A stretch of DNA of 64,000 nucleotides from Spirosoma fluviale (GTDB taxonomy: Bacteria > Bacteroidota > Bacteroidia > Cytophagales > Cyclobacteriaceae), in assembly GCA_945897085.1 (NCBI GenBank), contig CAMDEU010000001.1, positions 42,313 to 106,312 of the forward strand, given 5' to 3'. Positions 16,644-26,396 of this stretch are shown in pieces (position 1 is the first letter of the stretch; every line of letters begins with the position of its first letter). Below the pieces are notes generated by a model. The model was not told where the DNA came from, searched no databases, and saw nothing but the letters and a program-made list of their open reading frames with translations. Made by a program: the position numbers and the translations under genes.

Positions 16644-17904
16644 GGATTTGTTTTAAAGCAACTACAAACGCGTCTAATTCATCTTTGGTATTGTAGACAT
16701 GAGTGGATACGCGAATGGCATTCACGCCTCCTTCAGGTACCTGCCGAATTCGAAATCCTGCTTTGCCCAATGCGTTGCCACAGGTTTGGTAGCTCATATT
16801 TTTAGGCCGGAAAGAAAGAAGTGAGATTCGTGATTCCTTTTCCACAGGGGTGAGGATATCTAGTTTGGAATTCATTTCAGAAAGCCCATCTAGCAGGTGC
16901 TGGTTGAGGGTTCTGAGCCTGGTTTCGATGTTGGCTTTGCCTATTTTCTCATGGAATTCCGCGGCTGCCACCATACCTACGGCTAGGGATCTGCTTTGGG
17001 TGCCGTAGTCAAAGCGCCTCGCGGACGGTACATAGCCTGCTAGGGTAGGGGGATTCACGGTCATGTTCCATCCTGTATCCGAATGCCCTCCAATCATAAG
17101 TGGGCGAACTTTTTCAAGTGCGGCCTCTTTAACATATAGAAATGCGGTGCCACTAGGACCCAACATCCATTTGTGGAAGCAACCTGCATAAAAATCACAG
17201 CCCAGTGCATGGAGGTCTAGATTAAAGGTTCCTGCCCCATGTGCCCCATCTATCGCAGTGAGAATCCCGTGAGTTTGGGCTAGTTTGCAAATCTCCTGAA
17301 TAGGAAATACCAGCCCTGTGGTGCAGGTCACATGGGGCAGGGCAATAACTTTAGTTTTGGGATTAATTAATTTTTGAACTTCAGTCAAATTCTCTTCTTG
17401 TGTCGCTTTAGGTTCAAGAGTTCGAAGGACAATGCCATCGTATTTTGCTCTATTTAGCCAAGGGAGTGCATTTCCAACATGCTCGTGCGTAGTGAGTATG
17501 ACTTCGTCTCCAGACTGCAGCGGTATGCCCCAGGCCAGGATATTGATTCCCTCCGTGGTGTTGTGTGTGATGGATAATTCCGTAGGTTGGATGCGGAGAA
17601 ATTGAGCAAGCTGGATTCGCTCTTGATCCGAGTTTCCATATTCCCCGCTGGTATTGATGTCTCTATTACTTTTTTCTAGGGCATCGAGTACCGAAAAGGG
17701 TGCAGGGCCAAAGGTACCGTTGTTGAGGTAGATGCGGTCAGTGGTGAGGGGGAATTGGCTCCTTATTGCTTTCCAATAAGCTTCATCCTGCACAATGCCC
17801 GAAGGAAAAGGCGGTCTTTCCTCTTGAGGAAATGAAAATCCAGTTAGGGTGGGTAGGCTTAATCCTAGCCCTAGGTGTTGGATAAAGGTTCTTCGGCTGC
17901 TCAT
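16636..17904 (-). CDS. Tat-exported class-V aminotransferase-fold PLP protein
   Basis: A 422-residue fold-type I PLP enzyme of the class-V group (cysteine desulfurase / isopenicillin-N epimerase-like). The Schiff-base Lys is in CFHKWMLGPSG, the PLP-binding Asp in IDGAHGAG, and a C-terminal NAIRVSTHVYNTKDEL closes the domain. A twin-arginine signal (SRRTFIQHLGLGLSLP) begins the protein, so the folded holoenzyme is probably moved to the periplasm. No catalytic desulfurase Cys loop is evident. Reaction unknown. Confidence 0.85.
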   Translation of the reverse strand: MSSRRTFIQHLGLGLSLPTLTGFSFPQEERPPFPSGIVQDEAYWKAIRSQFPLTTDRIYLNNGTFGPAPFSVLDALEKSNRDINTSGEYGNSDQERIQLAQFLRIQPTELSITHNTTEGINILAWGIPLQSGDEVILTTHEHVGNALPWLNRAKYDGIVLRTLEPKATQEENLTEVQKLINPKTKVIALPHVTCTTGLVFPIQEICKLAQTHGILTAIDGAHGAGTFNLDLHALGCDFYAGCFHKWMLGPSGTAFLYVKEAALEKVRPLMIGGHSDTGWNMTVNPPTLAGYVPSARRFDYGTQSRSLAVGMVAAAEFHEKIGKANIETRLRTLNQHLLDGLSEMNSKLDILTPVEKESRISLLSFRPKNMSYQTCGNALGKAGFRIRQVPEGGVNAIRVSTHVYNTKDELDAFVVALKQILT

Positions 17905-18038
17905 GGGTCGCTTCTAAAGGAGTAAACTAATGAATATCAGCCGAATTTGGAATCCGTTGATCAAGTTTTCTAGTTTCTCAGGTTGCGCGTTAGTTTGAGG
18001 CTGTATTAACCAATCGCTCTGGGTCGGCCTTGCTGCTC

Positions 18039-19517
18039 TTATTCTCCAAGCTTAAGGCAATGATCTATGCAGGCGGGCACATCCTGATCGTAGTGACTGA
18101 CATAGATCAGAGTCATCGGCGAATGAAGTAGGATTGTTTGGAGGGTTTCTCGAAAAAGTTGGCGCTGTTGTTCGTCCATCCCCTGAGAGGCCTCATCTAG
18201 GATAAGGAGTTGCGGGTTTTTGATCAAAGCTCGGGCGAGGAGGGCCCAGCGCTGCTCTGCAAGGGTTAATCCGTGAAAATACCGATCGGATAGGTGCTGT
18301 AGCTTAAAGAAATCCATCCAAGCCTTTGCTTGGCTTTCTTCCTGCTGACTTGCCTTTCTATACAATCCCATGGTGTCTGTCAATCCCGAGAGGATGACTT
18401 TCTGTAGGCTCTGGTTTCTTGGAAAGAAGCGTCCTAGCTCGGGAGCTACAAATCCTATGGGCCGCTTGAGGTCCCAAATGCTTTCGCCTGTTCCCCTTTT
18501 TTTACCAAAAAGGGAGAATTTTTGAGAATAGGCTTGTGGGTTTTCTCCGATCAGCAAACTGATAAGCGTCGATTTACCGCTCCCATTTTGTCCAGAAAGC
18601 CTCCATAGCTCCCCGGCTTCCACTTTCCAACTGAAGCTGTCTAGGATTAGCTTATCTCCATAGCGGATGCTGACTTGATCTAGTTCTACTACGCGGCCTT
18701 CTGATCGAGGAATAGCTGGAAGGAGCTGCGGAAGTAGGGATAGGTCCCAGGGTAAGTTAAATTCGGATGCACTGGGGAGGATGAAATCCTTCCGCTCCCA
18801 GGTGCGGAGACTCCCATTTTCTGCTAGTTGAGCCACCTGGGTGATTTGGGAGGGAATCTCGTGGGAGTTGGTCGTGAGCAGGACATGTATGCCTTGGCGG
18901 ATACATTCTTCCAAAAAATCCCCAAAGGCACTTCTACTTTCTTGATCTAGTCCGGTTAGAGGCTGGTCCATTAGGAACATTTTCGGCTGTCTTAATAAGC
19001 CTAAAGCGAGAGATAAGCGTCTCGTTTCCCCATTGGAAAGAGCTAGTACGGAACGCTCAAGTAGCGGTTGTAATCGAAGGAGTTCTGCTACTTTTTTAAT
19101 GGTCCAAGGCCCAGGAATGGAGGGGCTGTTTTTATGGAGGTAGGCGCTTACCGTTAGCGTATCATCTACTGCTTCACTGTTGAAGCGCTGTTGGTAGTAA
19201 AAATTCTGGAGGCCAGCCGTGTTTCGAATTTGATAGTCCTGTGAGATCAGCGCCATCAAGTCACGGAAACTATAGACCTGACCCTCCTTATTTTTTTGTT
19301 GAGTATACGTTGCCGAAAAGGGCCTGTCAACGGTTCCTTTTTGTAGGAGAGTTCTCCCAAGAAGGGTTTCTAAGAATCCTGTCAACGCCCTACCTGAATC
19401 TCCAAATACCGCCCAATGTTCGCCCTGCTTCCAGGTGAAGTGGAGGTCTTCAAAGAGTGTAGCTCCTCGATAATTGACCTGCGCAGCTACGACTTGAAGG
19501 AGAGTTGGGTCGGACAT
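18039..19517 (-). CDS. Tandem ABC ATPase with one degenerate nucleotide site (ModF-like)
   Basis: A 492-residue protein with two ABC ATPase domains and no membrane segment, like the ModF group. Domain 1 (about 5-240): the Walker A is degenerate, GDSGRALT with Leu45 for the catalytic Lys; its signature is LSNGE (160-164) and Walker B has Asp184 followed by Gln185 instead of Glu. Domain 2 (about 275-490): intact Walker A GQNGSGKST (Lys315), degenerate signature LTLAE (417-421), intact Walker B with Glu442. So one composite site keeps all its parts and the other loses them. No permease is adjacent. Role unknown; ModF itself is poorly understood. Confidence 0.85.
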   Translation of the reverse strand: MSDPTLLQVVAAQVNYRGATLFEDLHFTWKQGEHWAVFGDSGRALTGFLETLLGRTLLQKGTVDRPFSATYTQQKNKEGQVYSFRDLMALISQDYQIRNTAGLQNFYYQQRFNSEAVDDTLTVSAYLHKNSPSIPGPWTIKKVAELLRLQPLLERSVLALSNGETRRLSLALGLLRQPKMFLMDQPLTGLDQESRSAFGDFLEECIRQGIHVLLTTNSHEIPSQITQVAQLAENGSLRTWERKDFILPSASEFNLPWDLSLLPQLLPAIPRSEGRVVELDQVSIRYGDKLILDSFSWKVEAGELWRLSGQNGSGKSTLISLLIGENPQAYSQKFSLFGKKRGTGESIWDLKRPIGFVAPELGRFFPRNQSLQKVILSGLTDTMGLYRKASQQEESQAKAWMDFFKLQHLSDRYFHGLTLAEQRWALLARALIKNPQLLILDEASQGMDEQQRQLFRETLQTILLHSPMTLIYVSHYDQDVPACIDHCLKLGE

Positions 19518-19662
19518 GTGGTGGAGGAATGCGGAGATTTAAGCAAATAGATTCAATGATTTTGATTCAATTTAATTTTTAAAACCAGTCGAAGTAATTT
19601 TATATTAAAAACGGATTTTTAGTTAATTATTTATTTGTGATTCAAGTGAATTAGAATCTTTT

Positions 19663-20040
19663 TTAATCAATTGGATACGGAATAAAGACAAAGCTGGTAA
19701 AGGCTCCATCCATCACAAATAAGCAACAAAATTCGTCGGGGTCCTTGTAGTTTTTGGTGAAGTCTTCGAGTCCCTCTTCTGCAATCAGGGTACGCTGCAC
19801 AAACTCATCCACGTAGGTGATGAAGTAGTTCCAATCCAAGTCTTTTTCGGCTTTGCCGATAAAGATTTTTCCGATGGGTTGCATGTCTTTGCAAATAGGG
19901 AAAATAGGAAAGTTAGAAAATCCCTTGGACCGTACTTGGTAGGAGGCCTCTTTGAGTATATCACAGACTTTGACAAAGTCGCTGGTGATCGTACCTAGGT
20001 ATTTCCCACTCAGTTCGGGATCATTGAAATCAGAGATCAT
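19663..20040 (-). CDS. Conserved hypothetical protein coupled to rlmD
   Basis: A 125-residue soluble protein with no signal or membrane segment. It carries ISDFNDPELSGKYLGTI at the N-terminus, FPIFPICKDMQPIG near residue 50 and DWNYFITYVDEFVQR near residue 70. I do not recognise a named domain, though similar short proteins occur beside rlmD in related genomes as far as I recall. The start overlaps the rlmD stop by 4 bp, so it is translated from the rlmD message. Confidence 0.75.
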   Translation of the reverse strand: MISDFNDPELSGKYLGTITSDFVKVCDILKEASYQVRSKGFSNFPIFPICKDMQPIGKIFIGKAEKDLDWNYFITYVDEFVQRTLIAEEGLEDFTKNYKDPDEFCCLFVMDGAFTSFVFIPYPID

Positions 20041-21443
20041 GGCTTTAGGGTTAGTCGTACCACATTTTCTACATGGTAGGTTTGAGGAAACATGTCTACA
20101 GGCTGCACCTTTTCTACCTGATAGCGCTCACCCAATAAGGCTAGATCTCGAGCCTGGGTGGCAGGATTGCAGGAAACGTATACAATTACTGGGGCAGCGA
20201 TTTGAAGAAGCATTTCAATGACTTTTTCGTCCATTCCTGCCCGAGGAGGGTCGGTGATGATCAAATCTGGTTTGGCATGGTTTGCTATAAATTCATCGTT
20301 CAGGATATCCTTCATGTCACCCGCATAGAAGAGGGTGTTTTCAATCCCATTCAGCTGAGAGTTGAGCCGGGCATCTTCAATGGCTGCAGCTACATATTCC
20401 ACCCCTATAACTTGTTTTGCCTGCTTGGCCACAAAGTTGGCAATGGTACCCGTGCCGGTGTAGAGATCGTATACCACCTCATCTCCTTGGAGCTGCGCAA
20501 ATTCGCGTACGACCTTGTAGAGTTCGTAGGCTTGGTCAGAATTGGTTTGGTAGAAGGATTTGGGTCCGATCCGAAACCGTAATCCTTCCATTTGCTCCTC
20601 GATGTAGGGGAGGCCTGAAAAAGTTACTAGGTCTAAATCATTGAAAGTTTCGTTGCCTTTGGTATTGATCACATAGAGTAGGCAAGTTATTTCGGGGAAA
20701 GTCTCCTTCAAAAAGGTCATTACCTTAGAAATTGACTCTGGGTCATTTTCTCCAAATTGAACAATGACCATCGTTTCTCCCGTACTGGTGGTACGAATAA
20801 TCAGGTTACGAAGTACTCCTTCCTGATTGCGGATTGCGTAGAAGGAAATTCCATTTGCTCGGGCAAAAGTTCGAAGGCCATTTCGTACTGCATTGGAAAT
20901 ACCACCCTGCAAGTAGCAGTGCTCGATATCGATGATTTTATCAAACATCTTTGGGATGTGAAAGCCCAAAGCGTTGCGTTCAAATTCTTGGTCTGAGTCG
21001 ATTTCCTCGCGAGTGAGCCAGCGGGAGTTTGAAAAAGTAAAATCTAGTTTGTTGCGGTAGTACTGGGTATTCGCAGAGGCTAGGAGCGGAGCAACTTCCG
21101 GAATAGGTACTTTGGCGATCCGTTCAAACTGATCCACCACCTGTTGCCGCTTGTATTGCTGTTGAAGTTCGTAAGTGATGTGCTGCCATTTGCAGCCACC
21201 ACAGGTTCCAAAATGAGCACAAAAAGGTTCGATTCGGTCTTTGGAGTAGGAGTGGAACTTCACCACTTCCCCTTCCATAAATGAGCTTTTGCCTTTGGTA
21301 ATCCGCACATCCACCACATCTCCAGGGGCGACTTGATTCACAAACACCACCTTTCCCTCGTGGTAACCTAGGCACTTGCCTTCTGTAGCAATCCGTTCGA
21401 TGGTCAGGTCGGTGATGACCTTATGTTTCATTTTTCTTGACAT
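20037..21443 (-). CDS. rlmD: 23S rRNA (uracil(1939)-C5)-methyltransferase RlmD-like
   Basis: A 468-residue TrmA/RlmD-family enzyme that methylates C5 of uridine in RNA using SAM. An N-terminal TRAM domain (about 7-65) is followed by a [4Fe-4S] site: Cys75, Cys81 and Cys84 in CAHFGTCGGC, with a fourth Cys in DIEHCYLQGG. The methyltransferase core has DLYTGTGTIANF, ITDPPRAGMDEKV and the nucleophile region YVSCNPATQARDL. The RNA target position is by family; RlmC/TrmFO-like relatives differ in target. Confidence 0.92.
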   Translation of the reverse strand: MSRKMKHKVITDLTIERIATEGKCLGYHEGKVVFVNQVAPGDVVDVRITKGKSSFMEGEVVKFHSYSKDRIEPFCAHFGTCGGCKWQHITYELQQQYKRQQVVDQFERIAKVPIPEVAPLLASANTQYYRNKLDFTFSNSRWLTREEIDSDQEFERNALGFHIPKMFDKIIDIEHCYLQGGISNAVRNGLRTFARANGISFYAIRNQEGVLRNLIIRTTSTGETMVIVQFGENDPESISKVMTFLKETFPEITCLLYVINTKGNETFNDLDLVTFSGLPYIEEQMEGLRFRIGPKSFYQTNSDQAYELYKVVREFAQLQGDEVVYDLYTGTGTIANFVAKQAKQVIGVEYVAAAIEDARLNSQLNGIENTLFYAGDMKDILNDEFIANHAKPDLIITDPPRAGMDEKVIEMLLQIAAPVIVYVSCNPATQARDLALLGERYQVEKVQPVDMFPQTYHVENVVRLTLKP

Positions 21444-21573
21444 TGCCGTAAAATTAGGAAAAAAGGGACAGGTTTAGACCAAATTCTCCAAGCGAGGTAC
21501 GCTTTGATCCCACAATTTGCCTGCTTAGGCCTTTGTTTCTAGCATTTTTCTATCTTTAGGACTAAATAAGGGT

Positions 21574-22386
21574 ATGAACTATACGAATAAAGTGGTACTT
21601 ATCACAGGAGCCACCTCAGGAATAGGAGAGGCCTGTGCAGCTGCATTTGGTGCAGCAGGCGCCAAGCTAGTCATCACAGGAAGGAATCCACAAAAGCTCG
21701 AGCATTGTGCGGCACAGTTGCGCTCCAAAAACTATCCCGTACTTCCTATCCTAGCTGATGCAGGTTCAGAAGCCGACAACTGCCGCATGGCTGAGGAAAC
21801 GCTCGCGCACTATGGTCAGCTTGATATATTGGTCAACAACGCAGGAATCTCCATGCGAGCCTTGTTTCTGGATCTGGATTTGGAAGTGTTTCGAAAAGTA
21901 ATGGACACCAATTTTTGGGGAACTGTCTATGCGACCAAGTACTGCTTACCCGCCATTTTGGCATCCAAAGGCTCTATCATTGGGATTTCCTCCATCAACG
22001 GGTACCGGGGCACACCCGCTCGCACTGCCTACACGGCCAGTAAGTATGCGATGAATGGATTTTTTGAATCCTTACGTACCGAGGTGATGAAAAAGGGAGT
22101 TCATGTGCTGGTGGTAGCACCGGGATTTACCAGTTCCAATATTCGAAATACGGCTTTAACTGCCTCAGGAGCTTCCCAAGGAGAATCCCCACGCGATGAA
22201 TCCAAGATGATGTCTTCCGAAGAAGTAGCAGCCCACATCCTCCGGGCTACTTGGAAAAGAAAACGTGACCTGGTACTTACCTCGCAAGGAAAGCTGGCAG
22301 TGTTTTTAAATAAATGGATTCCAGGAATCTTAGATGGGATTGTTTACAATCAGATGGCTAAGGAGAAAGACTCCCCTTTCAACTAA
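21574..22386 (+). CDS. SDR-family NAD(P)-dependent oxidoreductase
   Basis: A 270-residue classical short-chain dehydrogenase. Cofactor motif TGATSGIGEA, the NNAGIS loop, catalytic Ser in GISSINGY and Tyr/Lys in YTASKYA are all present. A Lys-Arg-rich end and LFLDLDLEVFRKVMDTNFWG resemble the DhrS7-like / YqjQ-like group, but the substrate cannot be told. Divergent from rlmD, and followed after 16 bp by a converging gene. Confidence 0.9.
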   Translation: MNYTNKVVLITGATSGIGEACAAAFGAAGAKLVITGRNPQKLEHCAAQLRSKNYPVLPILADAGSEADNCRMAEETLAHYGQLDILVNNAGISMRALFLDLDLEVFRKVMDTNFWGTVYATKYCLPAILASKGSIIGISSINGYRGTPARTAYTASKYAMNGFFESLRTEVMKKGVHVLVVAPGFTSSNIRNTALTASGASQGESPRDESKMMSSEEVAAHILRATWKRKRDLVLTSQGKLAVFLNKWIPGILDGIVYNQMAKEKDSPFN

Positions 22387-22402
22387 TTCCAGATAGCAGC
22401 CA

Positions 22403-23173
22403 TCAATTGTAGCCTACTAGTCGGTATACAACCAGACCAATCCATTCCTTCACCAACAGTTGCCAACTGGCTATCGAGCCCGGACCTGGATAAAGTAGCT
22501 CAGGGAGATCATATTTAACATCATGGCTGTAATAATCTACTGGAAAGGGGATGGTTTTGAGCCCTACTTTGTCAAAGCATTTTTTCGATCGAGGCATGTG
22601 AAATGCTGAAGTAATCAACACAAACTCTTGCTCGATATCAATCCCCTGTTTTTCCAAAAATTCTTTCGTAAAAAGTGCATTTTCTCTTGTATTCACACTT
22701 TTTTCTTCAATTAGGATGTCGGTTTCAGGCATACCCGTCATGATCAAAAAGCGCTTGAGCAATTCTGCCTCGCTGCTGGTATTTGTGGGATTCAAGCCTT
22801 GGCCTCCAGTAATGAGGATTTTCTTGATCTTGCCCAAGCGGTAGAGCTGTAAGGCCTGCGTGATGCGATCGGCACCCCTGCCAAAGAAGGTCCTATCCGT
22901 TGCTGTTTTGTTAAGATTAGTTACCCCGGTGAGGACAATGCCGATTTCAGTGGGCGGAATTTCTTCAAAGGATTTGTAAGGCGGTTCCCAAGCGAGTAGG
23001 GCTAGGTTGGAAAGAAAAGGATTGGAGAAAAATACCAACAGCAGGATCCCTATCCACAAAATTTTCTTACCCCTTGATTTGGGAGTGAAAATGGCGGCAA
23101 TCAAAAGCAGCAGCAACACCAAGGTGAGGGGCATGGCCAAAAAACTGAGGAATTGAGAGAAGTAGAAAAACAT
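22403..23173 (-). CDS. YdcF-family (DUF218) membrane protein
   Basis: A 256-residue protein with two N-terminal membrane segments (about residues 1-25 and 33-55) and a periplasmic-side DUF218 domain: IGIVLTGVTNLN, RGADRITQALQLYRLGKIKKILITGGQG, EEKSVNTRENALFTKEFL and LITSAFHMPRSKKCF. The family includes E. coli YdcF, ElyC (envelope polysaccharide metabolism) and SanA. The layout (two helices then DUF218) is most like ElyC, so an envelope role is inferred. Confidence 0.88.
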   Translation of the reverse strand: MFFYFSQFLSFLAMPLTLVLLLLLIAAIFTPKSRGKKILWIGILLLVFFSNPFLSNLALLAWEPPYKSFEEIPPTEIGIVLTGVTNLNKTATDRTFFGRGADRITQALQLYRLGKIKKILITGGQGLNPTNTSSEAELLKRFLIMTGMPETDILIEEKSVNTRENALFTKEFLEKQGIDIEQEFVLITSAFHMPRSKKCFDKVGLKTIPFPVDYYSHDVKYDLPELLYPGPGSIASWQLLVKEWIGLVVYRLVGYN

Positions 23174-23330
23174 GGTAGCTGGGGTTGAATGCTAAAAACT
23201 GAAATCCATTGGCGAGCAGTTCTTTCTGACTATTTCCGTTTTAATACCTGCCGCAAGATTTTTACGCTTCAAAAGTGCATATTTTTATGTTTTGTTCGTA
23301 AAAATTTGCTGTAGAAAGCTAATTTTGAAT

Positions 23331-26276
23331 ATGCCTTCAGACCAGTCCAACCTTATTCCATTTTTAGAAAATTTAGCCACTCAGTTGGAGGGTACACTCC
23401 ACTGGGATTTACTCACTCAAACCTTGTATGCAACCGATGCATCTGTGTATCGGGAAGTACCCTTGGCAGTAGCATTTCCTAAAACAGAAAAAGATATTCA
23501 GCAGTTGATTCAATTTGCCACGGATAATGGGACCTCCTTGATCCCACGAACGGCAGGAACTTCACTAGCAGGTCAGTGTGTAGGCAATGGAATCGTGGTG
23601 GATGTGTCTACTCATTTCAACCAAATCCTTGAGTTGAATACCGAAGAGCGTTGGGTTCGGGTACAGCCAGGGGTGGTTCGTGATGAGCTCAACAGGTATT
23701 TAAAGCCTTACGGCTTATTTTTCTCGCCCATTACTTCTACTGCCAATCGAGCGATGATTGGAGGGATGGTGGGAAACAACTCCTCAGGAACTACTTCTAT
23801 TGTATATGGCGTCACCCGTGACAAGGTGATTTCCTTAAATACCATCCTCAGCGATGCAAAAAAGGTGGTTTTTCGAGCCCTCTCTCCAGAAGATTTTAAG
23901 CATAAGTGTGGACAAAAAGATTTGGAGGGGAATCTCTACCGGCAGGCGCTTGAGGAGCTAAGCCTTCCAGAAGCTAGAGCAGAAATCGATGCCCAGTTTC
24001 CAAAAAAATCAATCCACCGTCGCAATACGGGCTATGCAGTGGACGAGCTTTTGAAAGCCTCTCAATTTGAGGGAACCGATAATTTTAATTTTTGTAAGCT
24101 TTTGGCCGGTTCGGAGGGAACTTTAGCGTTTACTACCGAGATTAAAATCAGCCTTGATTCGCTACCAGATCCCATAGAAATCGTGGTTGCTGCACATTTT
24201 GAAAGCATTCACGAGAGCATGAAATCTGCTCAGGTGGCCATGAAGTATCCCGTGACGGCAGTGGAGTTGATGGACAAAATCATATTGGACTGCACCAAGG
24301 AAAGCATCGAGTATTCCAAAAACCGCTACTTCGTGGAGGGTGATCCCAAAGCGCTACTCATGATTGAGTTTAGAGGAAAGACCTTGGAGGAAGCAATGGC
24401 AAAAGGAGAGGCCTTGATAGCTGACTTAAAATCATCAGGCTATGGCTATGCCTATCCCATCATTGAACCCGAAAAAGTAGCATCAGCCTGGGCGCTACGA
24501 GCAGCGGGGCTAGGCTTGCTTGGGAATATTCCTGGCGACCCCAAAGCAGTAGCTTGTATTGAAGATACGGCAGTAGACATTGAGGACTTGGCCAACTACA
24601 TCGATGAGTTGGATGGAGTGTTGGAAGGCTTCAACCAAAGTCCTGTCCATTATGCCCATGCTGGGGCGGGTGAGATCCACATGCGTCCCATCTTGAATTT
24701 GAAAAAAGCTGCCGATGTAGAAGAATTTTACCAGATTTCACTTGCTTCAGCCAAGCTGGTCAAGAAATACCAAGGTTCTCTTTCCGGAGAGCATGGCGAT
24801 GGGAGGGTACGAGCTGCCTTTATTCCGATGATGGTGGGAGAAAAAAATTACCAGCTCTTCCGGCGTATTAAGTATAACTGGGATCCAAAAAACATCTTCA
24901 ATCCAGGTAAAATTGTGGATGCCGCTCCGATGAACCAGTTTCTACGCTACGAGGTAGGGATGCATACGCCGGATCCAGAAACGGTTTTTGATTTCTCAGC
25001 TGCTGGAGGAATCTTGAGATTGGCAGAGAAATGCAACGGTTCGGGCGATTGCCGCAAGCTGCCTGGTTCAGGAGGAACCATGTGCCCTTCCTTTATGGCT
25101 ACTCGGAATGAGCGGGATTCTGTCCGTGGCAGAGCGAATACGCTACGGGAGTTTTTGACGCTAGACAAAAAGGAAAATGCCTTTGATCATCCCGAAATCA
25201 AGGAGGCTCTTGACTTGTGCTTGAGTTGCAAGGGATGTACGGCAGAGTGTCCATCCAATGTGGACATGTCCAGTATGAAGGCGGAATTCCTGTATCAATA
25301 CCAAAAGACGCATGGGATACCGCTTCGGTCCAGGGCTTTTGCGTACATCAATGAACTGAATCAGGTTGGATCTTTGCTTCCTATCGTAACTAATTTTCTA
25401 TTGACGAATTTCCTTACCGGTGGGATATTGAAGGCGATTCTTGGCGTGGCTCCCACCCGAAATTTGCCTGAGATTAGTTCGGTCAGCTTGCGAGCTTGGT
25501 ATAAAAGCAACTATCCCATACTTCCTGCTCCAGCCAAGATGATCAAGACGGTTTATTTTTTTGTAGATGAGTTTACGAATTACAACGATACCCAAATCGG
25601 GATCAAGGCCATCTCCTTGCTTAAAAAATTAGGCTATGGGGTCAAGGTAGTGGACCATGAAGAAAGTGGACGCTCTGCACTCTCTAAAGGATTACTTCTC
25701 AAGGCAAAAAAACATGCGGAAGCAAATGTGCGCATTTTTGAAAACTTAATTGACGGCAACACCCCATTGATAGGCTTGGAGCCTTCAGCAATTTTAGGTT
25801 TCCGTGACGAATACCCACGTATTGTGGGTCCAGAATGGGTGGAAGGAGCCAAAAAGCTCAAGTTTCATGCGCAGCTGATTGATGAATTTTTGGGCAAGGA
25901 AGTTGCCGCGGGCAATATTAAGTCTGAAGAATTCACCACGCGAGCACAAAAAATCAAGTTACATGGACATTGCCACCAAAAGGCGCTCTCCTCATTGAGT
26001 TGGACACAAAAAATTCTTCAAATCCCGGTTAATTATGTGGTAGAAACCATCCCTAGTGGTTGCTGTGGGATGGCTGGCTCCTTTGGTTATGAGGCGGAGC
26101 ATTTTGCCGTATCTCAACAAATTGGTGAGTTGGTCTTGTTTCCGGCAATTCGTAAAGCTGAGGTAGACACCTTGATTGCCGCACCGGGTACCTCTTGCCG
26201 TCATCAGATTAGCGATGGTACAGGAAGGAAGGCCTTGCATCCGATTGAGATCTTGTGGAACGCCTTAAAGCGCTAA
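23331..26276 (+). CDS. FAD-linked oxidase fused to Fe-S and CCG domains
   Basis: A 981-residue flavoprotein like E. coli YdiJ, a D-2-hydroxyacid dehydrogenase type. Order: FAD-binding PCMH domain (about 30-250: PRTAGTSLAGQCVG, MIGGMVGNNSSG), FAD-oxidase C-terminal domain (to about 540: HAGAGEIHMRP, SGEHGDGRVRAAF, IFNPGKIVD), an Fe-S domain (CNGSGDCRK with GGTMCPS, then CLSCKGCTAECPS), and a cysteine-rich CCG region (HGHCHQKAL, GCCGMAGSFGYE). It probably oxidises D-lactate or D-2-hydroxyglutarate and feeds electrons to the membrane pool. The start MPSDQSN is preferred over an upstream extension of 13 residues. Monocistronic. Confidence 0.9.
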   Translation: MPSDQSNLIPFLENLATQLEGTLHWDLLTQTLYATDASVYREVPLAVAFPKTEKDIQQLIQFATDNGTSLIPRTAGTSLAGQCVGNGIVVDVSTHFNQILELNTEERWVRVQPGVVRDELNRYLKPYGLFFSPITSTANRAMIGGMVGNNSSGTTSIVYGVTRDKVISLNTILSDAKKVVFRALSPEDFKHKCGQKDLEGNLYRQALEELSLPEARAEIDAQFPKKSIHRRNTGYAVDELLKASQFEGTDNFNFCKLLAGSEGTLAFTTEIKISLDSLPDPIEIVVAAHFESIHESMKSAQVAMKYPVTAVELMDKIILDCTKESIEYSKNRYFVEGDPKALLMIEFRGKTLEEAMAKGEALIADLKSSGYGYAYPIIEPEKVASAWALRAAGLGLLGNIPGDPKAVACIEDTAVDIEDLANYIDELDGVLEGFNQSPVHYAHAGAGEIHMRPILNLKKAADVEEFYQISLASAKLVKKYQGSLSGEHGDGRVRAAFIPMMVGEKNYQLFRRIKYNWDPKNIFNPGKIVDAAPMNQFLRYEVGMHTPDPETVFDFSAAGGILRLAEKCNGSGDCRKLPGSGGTMCPSFMATRNERDSVRGRANTLREFLTLDKKENAFDHPEIKEALDLCLSCKGCTAECPSNVDMSSMKAEFLYQYQKTHGIPLRSRAFAYINELNQVGSLLPIVTNFLLTNFLTGGILKAILGVAPTRNLPEISSVSLRAWYKSNYPILPAPAKMIKTVYFFVDEFTNYNDTQIGIKAISLLKKLGYGVKVVDHEESGRSALSKGLLLKAKKHAEANVRIFENLIDGNTPLIGLEPSAILGFRDEYPRIVGPEWVEGAKKLKFHAQLIDEFLGKEVAAGNIKSEEFTTRAQKIKLHGHCHQKALSSLSWTQKILQIPVNYVVETIPSGCCGMAGSFGYEAEHFAVSQQIGELVLFPAIRKAEVDTLIAAPGTSCRHQISDGTGRKALHPIEILWNALKR

Positions 26277-26396
26277 CAGACGGACAACACAATCGAAGTT
26301 TCTCCTCTTTCTGAAGGCTGACAATTCTTGTCAAATTACAATTTCCCAAAACGGATTGCGTTTGGAGTTGGCTATATTCGAGTTGAATTTTTTTCT

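Noticed and set aside
23320-23327. TAATTTTG box before the FAD/Fe-S dehydrogenase
   Set aside because: It ends only 3 bp before the start codon, so transcription would begin inside the gene; the TTTG boxes upstream are at 11 and 25 bp, outside the normal range.
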